From Anatilimnocola floriformis (GTDB taxonomy: Bacteria > Planctomycetota > Planctomycetia > Pirellulales > Pirellulaceae), in the NCBI RefSeq assembly GCF_024256385.1, contig NZ_JAMLFW010000001.1:2542001-2606000 (forward strand): 64,000 bases of DNA, written 5' to 3'. The first letter of the stretch is position 1. Each line of letters opens with the position of its first letter. A program made the position numbers and the translations under genes. Under the pieces are notes generated by a model. That model was given only the letters and a program-made list of their open reading frames with translations, was not told where the DNA came from and made no database searches. Positions 1 to 7,535 of the stretch are shown here, in pieces.

Positions 1-1
1 G

Positions 2-172
2 CGCGGGGCAAACGGGCTGGGCTGGGCACATTGGCCGATGAAGACCGGCAGGGTGCCCACTGACAACTATCGTCGCTATCTCACTGAAAGGTTGGGCAAT
101 CGAACGGCGTCTGAACGGTTTCCGATAAATGCCCATGCCCTAACTCGCGCAGCGACGACTTACTTCGGCTGA
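2..172 (+). CDS. Partial hypothetical protein, 3' end only
   Basis: The frame is open from the left edge of the window to a TGA at 170-172, giving 56 visible residues with an in-frame ATG at 38. The C-terminus is rich in Arg and Thr and ends in TTYFG. I do not recognise the family. It could be the tail of a gene starting outside the window or a chance open stretch, and nothing beyond the uninterrupted frame supports it. Confidence 0.25.
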   Translation, partial: RGANGLGWAHWPMKTGRVPTDNYRRYLTERLGNRTASERFPINAHALTRAATTYFG

Positions 173-318
173 TGCGGATCGCCGATTAAACTTAGGCAAT
201 GTTCAGCGATTACAACTTGTTTCTTTGTCAGGCGAAGCAAAGGATAGAAGTACGACTCGCTTCTTTAACGCGAATCATCCTTGTTCGCAGCGGCACAGAT
301 TTGGCCCTATGCGGCTGA

Positions 319-382
319 CTGTCCCACCCCCTGACGCTCCACAATTGGGGAAAACCAGATGGCCGTTAGGCTGGTGGGACAG
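319..382. repeat. Short inverted repeat CTGTCCCACC / GGTGGGACAG
   Basis: Bases 319-328 and 373-382 are perfect 10-base reverse complements separated by 44 bases. No T run follows, so it is not an obvious terminator. The stretch 173-467 around it holds no gene I can support; a 73-codon open frame there has the composition of a shadow. Confidence 0.4.
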
Positions 383-467
383 CGGAACTTGCCGCCATCT
401 TGACGCTGACGACAGTTGGTTCAGGAGCCGAGTGCGTAAAATGTAGACATACGAAAGCGAGGTCTTT

Positions 468-653
468 ATGACCCGAACGGAACGCGAGCGGGAATTGCAG
501 CTATCTCTGGTTTATGATCGCTATTTACTGATTCATGATTATCGTGCCGCGATGCACCTATATGGTGATCCTGCTGATTCGGAAAACGAATCGGAAGATG
601 TGATGATTCAAGCAATCGCAAATCGGAAACAACCAAAGAAGCCGCCGAAGTAA
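468..653 (+). CDS. Small hypothetical protein (61 aa)
   Basis: An ATG preceded by a purine-rich GCGAGG opens a 61-codon frame. The product is strongly charged, with an Arg/Glu-rich start (MTRTERERELQ), an acidic centre (DSENESED) and a basic Lys/Pro-rich end (KQPKKPPK). There is no signal peptide or membrane segment, and I do not recognise the family. The next small gene begins 36 bases downstream on the same strand, so the two may be co-transcribed. The protein-like charge pattern argues for a real gene, but no homologue comes to mind. Confidence 0.45.
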   Translation: MTRTERERELQLSLVYDRYLLIHDYRAAMHLYGDPADSENESEDVMIQAIANRKQPKKPPK

Positions 654-689
654 CAAACCTCGCCGACTGACAACCGATACAATCAAACC

Positions 690-905
690 ATGAAACGCGA
701 AGCCCGCGCGCCGCTGATCGTCGCTATCATCGCGCTGGCTCTGCCGCTGCTGTACGTGGCGAGTTATTTCGCGATGGTCACACCAGCGTCCGTGACGGTC
801 AGCAGCGCAGGAACCCATGTAGTCAACAACTACAGGTTCGGCGAAGTTCGGGCACAGCGATTCTTCTGGCCTTTAGAACAGATCGACATAAGGCTGCTTT
901 GTTGA
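690..905 (+). CDS. Small single-pass membrane protein
   Basis: A 71-residue product has a short basic start (MKREARAP) and a hydrophobic helix at about residues 9-31 (LIVAIIALALPLLYVASYFA), then a short Thr/Val-rich segment. The arrangement fits a signal anchor with the tail outside the cytoplasm. Small proteins of this build are common in planctomycete genomes, but I cannot name the family or a function. It lies 36 bases after the 61-aa gene in the same orientation. The composition of the helix makes a real gene likely. Confidence 0.55.
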   Translation: MKREARAPLIVAIIALALPLLYVASYFAMVTPASVTVSSAGTHVVNNYRFGEVRAQRFFWPLEQIDIRLLC

Positions 906-922
906 CATAGTTGGCAATCGAA

Positions 923-1168
923 TTACAGCAAATCCAACCACAGCGGAATGTGTTCGGGTCTCAGAAGACCCAAATACTCTTCATCAGCAGGCCATGACTG
1001 AATGAACGCCGTTGGGAATGCAATCCCCAGGTAGGCTGCGCCGTGAGCCGGCCAAGTATAGTCTTGAACTTCGTCTGACGAGCTTAGGCACCAAGCGTGA
1101 TGCGCTGGGCAGTGGTCACCGTCCACAAAAGCCAAGCCTTCGCAATAGGTGTGCTGGTCGCGACCGAT
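923..1168 (-). pseudogene. C-terminal fragment of a conserved hypothetical protein
   Basis: The minus frame reads IGRDQHTYCEGLAFVDGDHC and continues through PAHHAWCLSS, QDYTWPAHGAAYLGIAF and the stop at 923. The pattern Y-C-x-G-x-A, then P-x-x-H-A-W-C, then D-x-T-W and Y-x-G-I-x-F matches my memory of an uncharacterised family whose members carry a longer N-terminal part. Here a TGA at 1169-1171 closes the frame upstream, and the only start-like codon is a TTG at 1133-1135, inside the conserved region. I infer a decayed gene missing its N-terminal half. It lies among other accessory genes, in line with local gene decay. Confidence 0.45.
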
Positions 1169-1564
1169 TCAACCATTCACAATATTCCGATTCACGTTGC
1201 ACTAGCTAATTCTCGCATGATGGACCTGCGTTGCGAATTGTAATGGGAAGACGAAATTGGTGGGATTGGACTTTCTGTCGTGACCCTGATTCCCCTCTCT
1301 TGCCGCCCTTGGAAGAACGCGGGCGTGGCGAAGGTCGAACGAGCATCGCAGGCGAAACCGCCATCACCCACATTTTCGATTAACACCGCGAAAGTTCGGC
1401 GATTTCAACTCCTCCAATTCTCCGCCAAATTCCTGGAAACGGGCAAAAGCGGGCGGACGGCAGCAGATTGCAACCCATTCACAATAAACGACTTCGGACG
1501 TCGACGGACACGGGCGGGTAGCCTATTTTCGTCCTGGAAAATCGCTCGGTAATCCGGCTACGCA
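1169..1564. other. Intergenic stretch without a supported gene
   Basis: Open frames exist on both strands here, the longest about 90 codons, but their products are low-complexity and unlike real proteins. I see no RNA gene, repeat or clear promoter. The N-terminal part of the broken gene next to it may once have lain here, but I could not recognise it. Confidence 0.4.
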
Positions 1565-2092
1565 TTAGAGCTCGTTCGCCTGCTTAGCTCCATTCGAGCG
1601 AAGAAACTGGACTACTTCGTCGCTGCCGCTATCGATCGCATGGTCGAGAGGCGTCATTTCGGCCCAACATGAGTTGATCGCCGCACCTTTCTCCAAGAGA
1701 AATTGAACCATCGGCAGATTTCCCTCTCGCGCTGCATGAATCAGTGCGTAGCAGCGTGTTTGGCCACGGACATCGAAGTTGATCTTTGCCCCATGAGCAA
1801 GCATCCACTTCACAACTTCAAGATGTCCGTCGCTTGCCGCGCGATAGACCACACCTTCTGGGCTCGCCACCGAATCGCTATTGGCTGGCTCGTTGATGTC
1901 GACGCCGGTACTAATCAGAAACTTGATGACGTCCAGATTCCCGGCAGAAGCAGCGTCGGAGAACCACATGCTTCGGCCATCAGGAAACTGGCGCTGGTCG
2001 GGGTGCTGTTCGAACAAGGACTTGAACGTTCGCGAGTCGCCTTCTTGAATCGCGTTGTACATCCGCTCAGGAACTGGCGTTTCATCGGTCAT
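1565..2092 (-). CDS. Ankyrin-repeat protein
   Basis: A 175-residue protein carries three to four ankyrin repeats at about residues 45-170. The repeat signature is visible as DAASAGNLDVIKFLISTGV, AASDGHLEVVKWMLAHGA, HAAREGNLPMVQFLLEKGA and a final DHAIDSGSDEVVQFLRSNG. There is no signal peptide, so it should be cytoplasmic. Ankyrin repeats bind other proteins; no enzymatic domain is attached and the partner is unknown. A GGAG sits nine bases before the ATG. The gene lies 46 bases after the last gene of the recombinase module in the same direction, so it may be transcribed with it or be cargo of the element. Confidence 0.85.
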   Translation of the reverse strand: MTDETPVPERMYNAIQEGDSRTFKSLFEQHPDQRQFPDGRSMWFSDAASAGNLDVIKFLISTGVDINEPANSDSVASPEGVVYRAASDGHLEVVKWMLAHGAKINFDVRGQTRCYALIHAAREGNLPMVQFLLEKGAAINSCWAEMTPLDHAIDSGSDEVVQFLRSNGAKQANEL

Positions 2093-2138
2093 GGCATTGC
2101 TCCTTTCGGCGGCTTCGGCTGCAAAGACGATGCCGAAG

Positions 2139-2498
2139 TTAGGTTGAGATTAGGCGTAACCACAATCGTTGCTGTTCTTTCCAGCAAGATATTGCGGCGA
2201 GGGGTCGAAGTTGCCGCTCATTGATAGCGCCGGGCTTTGTGAGTATTTGTTCTTGGAGGTTTGGCGCAAGCGCCAACAGGTTCATGATCTGAGTGAGACG
2301 AGGCCTGCTCACGTGTCCCAGCTCCGCGATCTCCGCTTGGTCCCGGACCTTCCCCTCGCGTATTAACTCGTCGAAGTGAATCGCCAACGCCATCAGCTTG
2401 GCGATGCGGGGAACACGAACGACCGGCTTGGACTCCTGCGCAGGCGCAAGCTTCTTCTTCCCCTTCGCTACCCGTTTGAACTGCACTTTCACCTTCAT
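2139..2498 (-). CDS. Small HTH protein partnered with a serine recombinase
   Basis: A 119-residue basic protein begins with a Lys-rich stretch (KRVAKGKKK) and carries a helix-turn-helix like that of ParB at about residues 50-85 (DQAEIAELGHVSRPRLTQIM). Its ATG overlaps the TGA of the recombinase gene in an ATGA, so translation should be coupled. Small proteins of this type regularly follow large serine recombinases in accessory elements. A role in directing recombination or in regulation is an inference. The ending (ISCWKEQQRLWLRL) resembles family members I remember, so I take it as full length. Confidence 0.75.
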   Translation of the reverse strand: MKVKVQFKRVAKGKKKLAPAQESKPVVRVPRIAKLMALAIHFDELIREGKVRDQAEIAELGHVSRPRLTQIMNLLALAPNLQEQILTKPGAINERQLRPLAAISCWKEQQRLWLRLIST

Positions 2499-3997
2499 GC
2501 CATCGCCTCCTCGTTGATGCCAACGGACCGAAATGAAATCGCCAATGTGCCGTCACGCCCGTCGTGTGCGACCGTTTCGACCAAGAGCTCGATCACACGC
2601 ACTTGCTCGCGAGTGGATAGGGCGTGCCATAGGCGGCAAAAGTCAGCCAGACCCGCTCGCACCCGGGGTTCGTCGATTGTGGCCGCCGTGGCGCGCGACA
2701 GGGCGGTTTCTGTCGCTCGGATCGAGTCCTTGATCCCGGCTAGTTTCTCGGCGAGTGCTCCGTCACCGGGGGAACGACGGACCGCTTGCTCGACTGATAC
2801 CCGCTGGCGATTGAGTTTTTGGAGTTCGCCACCCAGACTGTCGACTTCGACGGTCTGTTGCGCACGGGCCTGGGCCAACGTCGCCGCCAGCAACTCCGGC
2901 GATTCCGCCAGCGCCTTCAGCTGCTCGACGATGAAGGCTTCGATCTCGCCAGCTGGTATAGACGGTGCCGCGCACGTGTCCCAGCCATCCCGCTGCGCTT
3001 TCGCACAAACGTAGTACCGGTACTGCTTCGGTCCTTTCTTCGTGTACACGTGGTGCATCGGCGAGTCGCAGCAACTGCAGCGGAGTAGGCCACGCAGCAG
3101 CGCGCCGTGGCGGTTTCGGTTCCCAGCACCGCCGTCTTGCTTACCCCGCGTCAGCGCCGCCTGCACTTTCAGGAACAGCACTTCGTCGACGATCCCTTTG
3201 TGCTCGCCGGGATGGACCTCGTCCTTGTACTTCACCTTGCCGATGTAAGCGGGGTTCGTCAGCAACTGCCACAATCGCCCTTTCGTGAACGGGAGGCCGC
3301 CGATCGTGCGCCCCTTCTTCGTGGTCCAGGACTTCGTGCGCCAGCCGCGCTCGTTCAATTGGCGAGCTACCTTCGTCATCGCTTGTTGCTCAGCGTACAG
3401 GCCGAAGATCTCACGGATCATTTCGACTTCGGCGGGATTCGGCACAAGCTTCGAGTTCTCGACATCGAATCCGAGTAGCGGCATTCCACCAACCCATTTC
3501 CCCTTCCGTCGCGCCGCAGCAATCTTGTCACGCGTCCGTTCCGAGATCATCTCGCGCTCGAACTGGGCGAAGGAGAGAAGCACGTTTAACACGAGTCGAC
3601 CCATCGAGGTTGCGGTGTTGAACTGCTGGGTGACGGAAACAAAGGCCACGTTGTGCTTGTCGAAAACTTCCATCATGCGGGCAAAGTCGAGCAAGCTGCG
3701 ACTCAACCGGTCGACTTTGTAAACGCACACGCAGTTAATCTTCCCTGATTCGATGTCTGCCATCAGCTTCTTAAGCGCGGGGCGGTCCATGTTGCCGCCA
3801 GTGAATCCGCCGTCGTCATATCGCTCGGGCGAGCAGACCCAGCCTTCGTGCTGCTGGCTCTTGATAAACGCTTCGCCACCTTCACGTTGGGCATCGAGCG
3901 TGTTGAACTCCTGTTCGAGCCCTTCCTCGGTGCTCTTGCGGGTGTAGATGCCGCAGATGATGGTCGGTGGTTTGGTTCTGGTTTGTACCTTCTTCAT
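2495..3997 (-). CDS. Large serine recombinase
   Basis: A 500-residue site-specific recombinase. The resolvase domain spans about residues 13-165, with the nucleophile in IYTRKST (Ser22), then YDDGGFTGGNMDRPAL, VYKVDRLSRSLLDF and the long E helix ending SERTRDKIAAAR. A recombinase DNA-binding domain follows at about 180-290, then a zinc ribbon with CSCC and two further cysteines (about 305-345), and a coiled-coil-rich C-terminus. This is the layout of phage and ICE integrases that act by double-strand breaks with a 5'-phosphoserine intermediate. It overlaps the DUF2924 gene upstream and the HTH gene downstream by four bases each. All catalytic motifs look intact, so it may still be active. The attachment sites are not visible to me. 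Confidence 0.95.
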   Translation of the reverse strand: MKKVQTRTKPPTIICGIYTRKSTEEGLEQEFNTLDAQREGGEAFIKSQQHEGWVCSPERYDDGGFTGGNMDRPALKKLMADIESGKINCVCVYKVDRLSRSLLDFARMMEVFDKHNVAFVSVTQQFNTATSMGRLVLNVLLSFAQFEREMISERTRDKIAAARRKGKWVGGMPLLGFDVENSKLVPNPAEVEMIREIFGLYAEQQAMTKVARQLNERGWRTKSWTTKKGRTIGGLPFTKGRLWQLLTNPAYIGKVKYKDEVHPGEHKGIVDEVLFLKVQAALTRGKQDGGAGNRNRHGALLRGLLRCSCCDSPMHHVYTKKGPKQYRYYVCAKAQRDGWDTCAAPSIPAGEIEAFIVEQLKALAESPELLAATLAQARAQQTVEVDSLGGELQKLNRQRVSVEQAVRRSPGDGALAEKLAGIKDSIRATETALSRATAATIDEPRVRAGLADFCRLWHALSTREQVRVIELLVETVAHDGRDGTLAISFRSVGINEEAMA

Positions 3998-4569
3998 TTC
4001 TTCGCTCCCTTACCCAGGCCAAAGAAGACGACGCCGTTCCAATGCTGCCCGGTTACGACCTTGGCGATTGCTGAGAGCGAGGTGTACTTCTGACTTTCAT
4101 ATTCGAATCCGTCGCCTAGCACCGTGACCAGCAACACCTTGTCCTTGTACTTCCGCGTGATGACCGATCCCGGTGGCGGGATACGGTTGTCGCCGTTCAG
4201 CTTCACGATCTTAGTCGTCGTGCCGGGTGACGGCTTCGATTGCTTCGGCGCCATGATCCGCAGGTCGGCTTCGTTGGCGAGTTCCTTCGCCCGAGCCAGC
4301 GCACGTTCCGACAAACCGCCGAATGCGTTCGCTTGGATCCGCCATGCGATTCTCTTCACCAACCAATCTTTGTGCCGGCTGTTTGTCGGTTCCCCGAACA
4401 CCTCGACGAACCGCTCTCTCAGCTGGCCGACCGTAAGCAGCGGTAGTGCCGCGAGCTCGGCTCGATTCCACGCACCATATAAGTAGTCTCCTTCTGAATT
4501 CAGGCCCGGCGGAACCTCTCCGACCGTTAACCGATGACACAGTGACGCTCTGCCGGGCACATCAATCAA
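3994..4569 (-). CDS. DUF2924 family protein
   Basis: A 191-residue protein. Residues about 45-85 (LTVGQLRERFVEVFGEPTNS, then KDWLVKRIAWRIQA) and the C-terminal SLSAIAKVVTGQHWNGVVFF are the hallmarks of DUF2924, a family usually found directly upstream of a large serine recombinase, as here. Its function is unknown; a helper or DNA-binding role in recombination is inferred from that constant linkage. The listed start is a TTG at 4567-4569 without a good ribosome site, and the true start may lie up to about 40 residues further in, because the first 35 residues are not typical. It overlaps the recombinase start by four bases. Confidence 0.8.
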   Translation of the reverse strand: MIDVPGRASLCHRLTVGEVPPGLNSEGDYLYGAWNRAELAALPLLTVGQLRERFVEVFGEPTNSRHKDWLVKRIAWRIQANAFGGLSERALARAKELANEADLRIMAPKQSKPSPGTTTKIVKLNGDNRIPPPGSVITRKYKDKVLLVTVLGDGFEYESQKYTSLSAIAKVVTGQHWNGVVFFGLGKGAKK

Positions 4570-4578
4570 GCGGTCCGG

Positions 4579-4707
4579 TCAGGATTCTTCCGGATTGTCG
4601 ATGAGATCGAGTTCGGGGAGGCGCAGGACGCCGCGGGCTAAGATGGCGGCGATGATTTGCAGACGCTGATCGGGCGTCAGTTCGTGGGGTAGGTCGAGGA
4701 AGAGCAT
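4579..4707 (-). CDS. 42-aa conserved protein at the head of the recombinase operon
   Basis: The minus strand has a GGAGG seven bases before an ATG (4705-4707) that opens a 42-codon frame ending in TGA at 4579-4581, ten bases before the DUF2924 start. The product begins MLFLDLPHELTPDQR, continues with an Ala/Ile/Leu-rich helix (IIAAILARGVLRL) and ends in an acidic tail. I recall similar short proteins containing LTPDQR-x-x-x-IAAILARG in planctomycete recombinase operons. The function is unknown. The strong ribosome site and tight spacing make it the likely first gene of a four-gene operon. Confidence 0.65.
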   Translation of the reverse strand: MLFLDLPHELTPDQRLQIIAAILARGVLRLPELDLIDNPEES

Positions 4708-4838
4708 GAGGCCTCCGTGTGAAAATCGCTTAACTCAGGAGGTTGCGATGCACCTCCGTTTACCCACTACCCGGATCGTCTTCGAATTGACGGAGGATTT
4801 TTCGGAATCTCACAGATAGGCGCAAATCCGCATTCTGA

Positions 4839-4866
4839 GTGACTCGCCAAATGTGTCTGCTATAAT
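4839..4866 (+). promoter_or_regulatory. Extended -10 promoter of the sigma/primase operon
   Basis: A perfect TATAAT at 4861-4866 is preceded by TGC, giving an extended -10 (TGCTATAAT). A weak -35 match GTGACT lies at 4839-4844 with 16-base spacing. Transcription would start near 4873, about 33 bases before the ATG at 4906, and a GGGGAGAGGG ribosome site follows. It reads away from the divergent recombinase operon. Confidence 0.6.
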
Positions 4867-4905
4867 CCGTGCAAGTAAGACGGATTCACTGGGGAGAGGG
4901 TTAGG

Positions 4906-5502
4906 ATGACCGTGCTGAATGATCTTTACGACACATCCCTGGCGGCTATCGATTCTGCTGACACCCTCTGCGACTTAGCTCGACCTTTCATTCAGATGAA
5001 GGCCCGGCGGCTGGTGGGCACCGCCGGTTTCAAGTGCAGCGACCAGCCTGATATCGAGCAGGAAGCGTACATCCGACTCATCGAGCGTTTCGAAAAAGCT
5101 CGCGATGTGGGCGAATTGCCTGTCCTCTTTTTCATCAAGCAGATTGTCGATCAGTCCATCGCCAATCAAGTGCGCGCCCGAAAATCGCAGTGCCGTAATC
5201 GCAGGACCTTGTCGATTCATTCGCCCAGTTCAGAGTTGGACGGTGCAGAACTTTCGCATTCGTTGCGTGACGATACGGTCCACGGCCAATCGCAGAATTG
5301 GTGGCACTGGCAGAAAACGATCGACATTAAGGACACGATCGCCAACCTGAGGCCCGAAGAACAGGAGTTGTGCGTACAGCTTGGCATCATTTCGATTGCC
5401 GAGATCGTTCGTAACGCAAAGTTGCCTCGCTCGACACTTCAGGACCGAGTAAGCCGTTTACGTTCCAAGATGCGGGAACATCAGCTGAATACAGGGGCCT
5501 GA
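4906..5502 (+). CDS. Sigma-70-like protein of a mobile element
   Basis: A 198-residue protein. Residues about 25-95 resemble sigma region 2 (DIEQEAYIRLIERFEKAR, then PVLFFIKQIVDQSIANQVRA). The C-terminal part (about 150-195) carries a region-4-like HTH (ISIAEIVRNAKLPRSTLQDR, then VSRLRSKMREH). The centre is Ser/His-rich and variable. It is first in a plus-strand operon with replication genes. Proteins of this kind commonly precede primase genes in planctomycete accessory elements. It may direct RNA polymerase to element promoters or act as a DNA-binding regulator, and I cannot tell which. Confidence 0.7.
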   Translation: MTVLNDLYDTSLAAIDSADTLCDLARPFIQMKARRLVGTAGFKCSDQPDIEQEAYIRLIERFEKARDVGELPVLFFIKQIVDQSIANQVRARKSQCRNRRTLSIHSPSSELDGAELSHSLRDDTVHGQSQNWWHWQKTIDIKDTIANLRPEEQELCVQLGIISIAEIVRNAKLPRSTLQDRVSRLRSKMREHQLNTGA

Positions 5503-5595
5503 CAGTTTTTCAGAAATTCTTCCGTCATCTTTTCGCCTGACCGGGTAGTGGAAACTTAGACAGAGTTTTCATTCACCATTTCAGCAGGGCGTTCG

Positions 5596-5886
5596 ATGAG
5601 CGGAAATGCGTTCCGGTATGATTTCGGCAATGATGTGCCGATGGAAGAGGTCCAGGCCTCAATTCTTCTCGCGGTTCTGGGCTGCGAGAGTTTGCACGGC
5701 GAAACGGGCGTGCATCTCAACGCGACATATTCGCTGGATGTAGCCGGCCGTACGTGCGTGGTCGATGTCAGCAATGACGTTGGCAGCGATCTGAATCGGC
5801 TTTTCGCGGGCTTCGTCCGGAGGGAATTCGGACGTGGGAAGTTCAGTGTGAAGCGGATCGAAGGACTTTCTGCGATCAAGAGGTGA
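5596..5886 (+). CDS. Conserved hypothetical protein of the element
   Basis: A 96-residue soluble protein lies between the sigma-like gene and the primase gene, with the primase ATG only three bases after its stop. It has a short N-terminal part (SGNAFRYDFGNDVPMEEVQ), a helix around LLAVLGCESLHGE and beta-rich text (TYSLDVAGRTCVVDVSNDVG). An AGGG precedes the ATG. I recognise no family. Its place suggests a role in replication or control of the element, but that is only inferred from position. Confidence 0.65.
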   Translation: MSGNAFRYDFGNDVPMEEVQASILLAVLGCESLHGETGVHLNATYSLDVAGRTCVVDVSNDVGSDLNRLFAGFVRREFGRGKFSVKRIEGLSAIKR

Positions 5887-5889
5887 GCC

Positions 5890-7330
5890 ATGTCACCTCT
5901 TGATGCAGCGACAGGCTACTTGCGCCGCGGCTACGCCGTAATTCCGGTCCCGTATCGCGGCAAGAATCCGGGCCTCGACGGTTGGCAACAATTGCGGATC
6001 ACGCTCGATACGGCCGACCAGCATTTCAATGGTGCACCGCAGAATATTGGTGCGTTACTCGGCGAACCGTCTGGCTGGATCATCGATGTCGATCTCGATC
6101 ATAAGCGGGCCGTCGAGCTGGCTGCAGACTTCTTGCCACCAACGCCGGCAGTGTTTGGCAGGGAGAGTAAGCTCCGTTCGCATTTTGTCTATCGGGTGAC
6201 CAGCCCGGTCGCTACCAAGAAATTTCGCAGCAAATCTGCGGGCATGATTGTCGAGCTTCGGTCACCTTCCAATTTCAGTTGAATCGCCGTCGTGGATCCA
6301 CAGCGCACCATCTGGTGTCGACGCTAAAGACATCTTGCCTTGCCGTTCAACGCTGCTGCATCTGCCCACGGGCATACATTACCCGGCGACGCCAAAGTTC
6401 TTTACGGTTAATGCACTCGAGTTCGATCCGGTTCCCAATGCGCCTCCGCCGGCAGCCTGGCACCAATTCCTTCACGAGTTGTTCGATGGTGACATTGAAT
6501 CGCTCGATCTGCTGCAGGAATGGTTTGGTTATTGTCTGACGGGTGATACGTCGCAGCAGAAAATGATGCTGATGGTCGGCCCGAAGCGGAGTGGTAAAGG
6601 CACGCTGGCGCGGGTTCTTCGGCAGCTTATCGGCGCGGGAAACGTCTGTGGGCCTACTACTTCGAGTCTCGCCGAGCAGTTCGGACTACAGCCGCTGGTC
6701 GGCAAGACTTTGGCCATCGTCAGTGACGCACGCTTTCACGGCGACAAGATAGCCACGGTGGCAGAACGGCTGCTGTGCATCAGCGGCGAGGATCCGATCT
6801 CGATTCCACGGAAGCATTTGACCAACGTGGAGATGAAGCTGCCGACAAGGTTCATGTTTCTTACGAATGAACTTCCGCGGTTCACGGATGCCAGTAACGC
6901 TCTGGTCGGTCGTTTCCTGATCTTACGGCTGACCCAGAGCTTCTTCGGCAAAGAAGATGTCGGGCTCACCGGTAAGTTGCTCGGGGAGCTTCCCGGCATT
7001 CTGAACTGGTCAATCGAAGGCTGGCACCGCCTGCACAGCCGTGGCTACTTCGTGTTGCCGCGCAGTGCCCAGGAACTCGTGCAGGAGATGGAGGACCTTT
7101 CGTCGCCAGTTTCAGCGTTTGTCCGCGAGGAATGTCTGCTTGGGCACGGCCGTCGAGAGACGATCGATTGCCTTTACATCGCCTGGAAGGACTGGTGCGA
7201 GGGCCAGGGACGCCAGCACATCGGGACGAAGCAGTCGTTTTGCAAAGATCTTACCGCTGCGTTCTCTGGAATCAAATTGCGGCGAGGAACCGATGATCGA
7301 CGCTTTTACGATGGGATCGTACTAAAATGA
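5890..7330 (+). pseudogene. Prim-Pol / D5-like helicase gene, broken by deletion and frame change
   Basis: The first frame (5890-6282) encodes the N-terminus of a bifunctional primase-polymerase (YAVIPVPYRGKNPGLDGWQQ, the acidic motif IIDVDLDH) and stops just after GMIVELRS, where the fold should continue. A second frame, readable from about 6280 to 7330, enters at SPSWI and DILPCRSTLLHLPTG. It contains a complete D5/P4-type helicase: Walker A in GPKRSGKGTLARV, Walker B-like LAIVSDARF, and the sensor FMFLTNELPRF. The two frames differ by one base and much of the Prim-Pol C-terminus and linker is missing. I infer an internal deletion near 6265-6285 that also shifted the frame. A shorter helicase could still be made from an internal start. 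The next gene starts in an ATGA overlap. Confidence 0.8.
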
Positions 7331-7521
7331 CCGCCAAACCAACAATTTGCGAAGCCTGCAAAAGATGGGGGCACGTGGTCAAAAAACAACCGCCGCGAAC
7401 CGCCGCGGAGGTTAGCACTGCAATCGCGCGCGCTCGGGCGCGCGCCTGCGCGGGAAGGAGTTTGGTTGCATGGGAGCCTCCGCGGCGGTTCGCGGAGGTT
7501 GGTCGTTTGTCGCCTACATAA
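7327..7521 (+). CDS. Doubtful short ORF covering a palindrome
   Basis: A 64-codon frame starts in an ATGA overlap with the helicase stop, which suggests coupled translation. The first 20 residues contain CEACKRWGHVVKK and look protein-like, but from about residue 22 the frame runs through a GC-rich nested palindrome and becomes Arg/Ala repeats. It may be a real short protein or an accident of the inverted repeat. I recognise no family. Confidence 0.25.
   Translation: MTAKPTICEACKRWGHVVKKQPPRTAAEVSTAIARARARACAGRSLVAWEPPRRFAEVGRLSPT
7393..7495. repeat. Nested palindrome: 19-bp outer arms, 8-bp inner arms
   Basis: Bases 7393-7411 and 7477-7495 are perfect 19-base reverse complements (CCGCGAACCGCCGCGGAGG and its complement) with 65 bases between them. 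Inside lies a second perfect palindrome, GCGCGCGC at 7426-7433 and 7438-7445 around a TCGG tetraloop. As RNA this could fold into a long stem topped by a short hairpin. It lies downstream of the helicase and just before the zinc-ribbon gene. It might be a replication or transfer site, a transcription attenuator or a MITE. No T run follows it. Confidence 0.8.
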
Positions 7522-7535
7522 GGGATTATGCTCAA

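Noticed and set aside
225-446. 73-codon open frame on the plus strand
   Set aside because: It has a TTG start, no ribosome site and shadow-like composition, and it runs through an inverted repeat.
1280-1552. 90-codon open frame on the plus strand
   Set aside because: Its product has no fold-like pattern and I recognise no family.
5890-6285. Programmed frameshift joining Prim-Pol and helicase
   Set aside because: A large part of the expected protein is missing at the junction, so a frameshift alone cannot restore it; deletion is the simpler reading.
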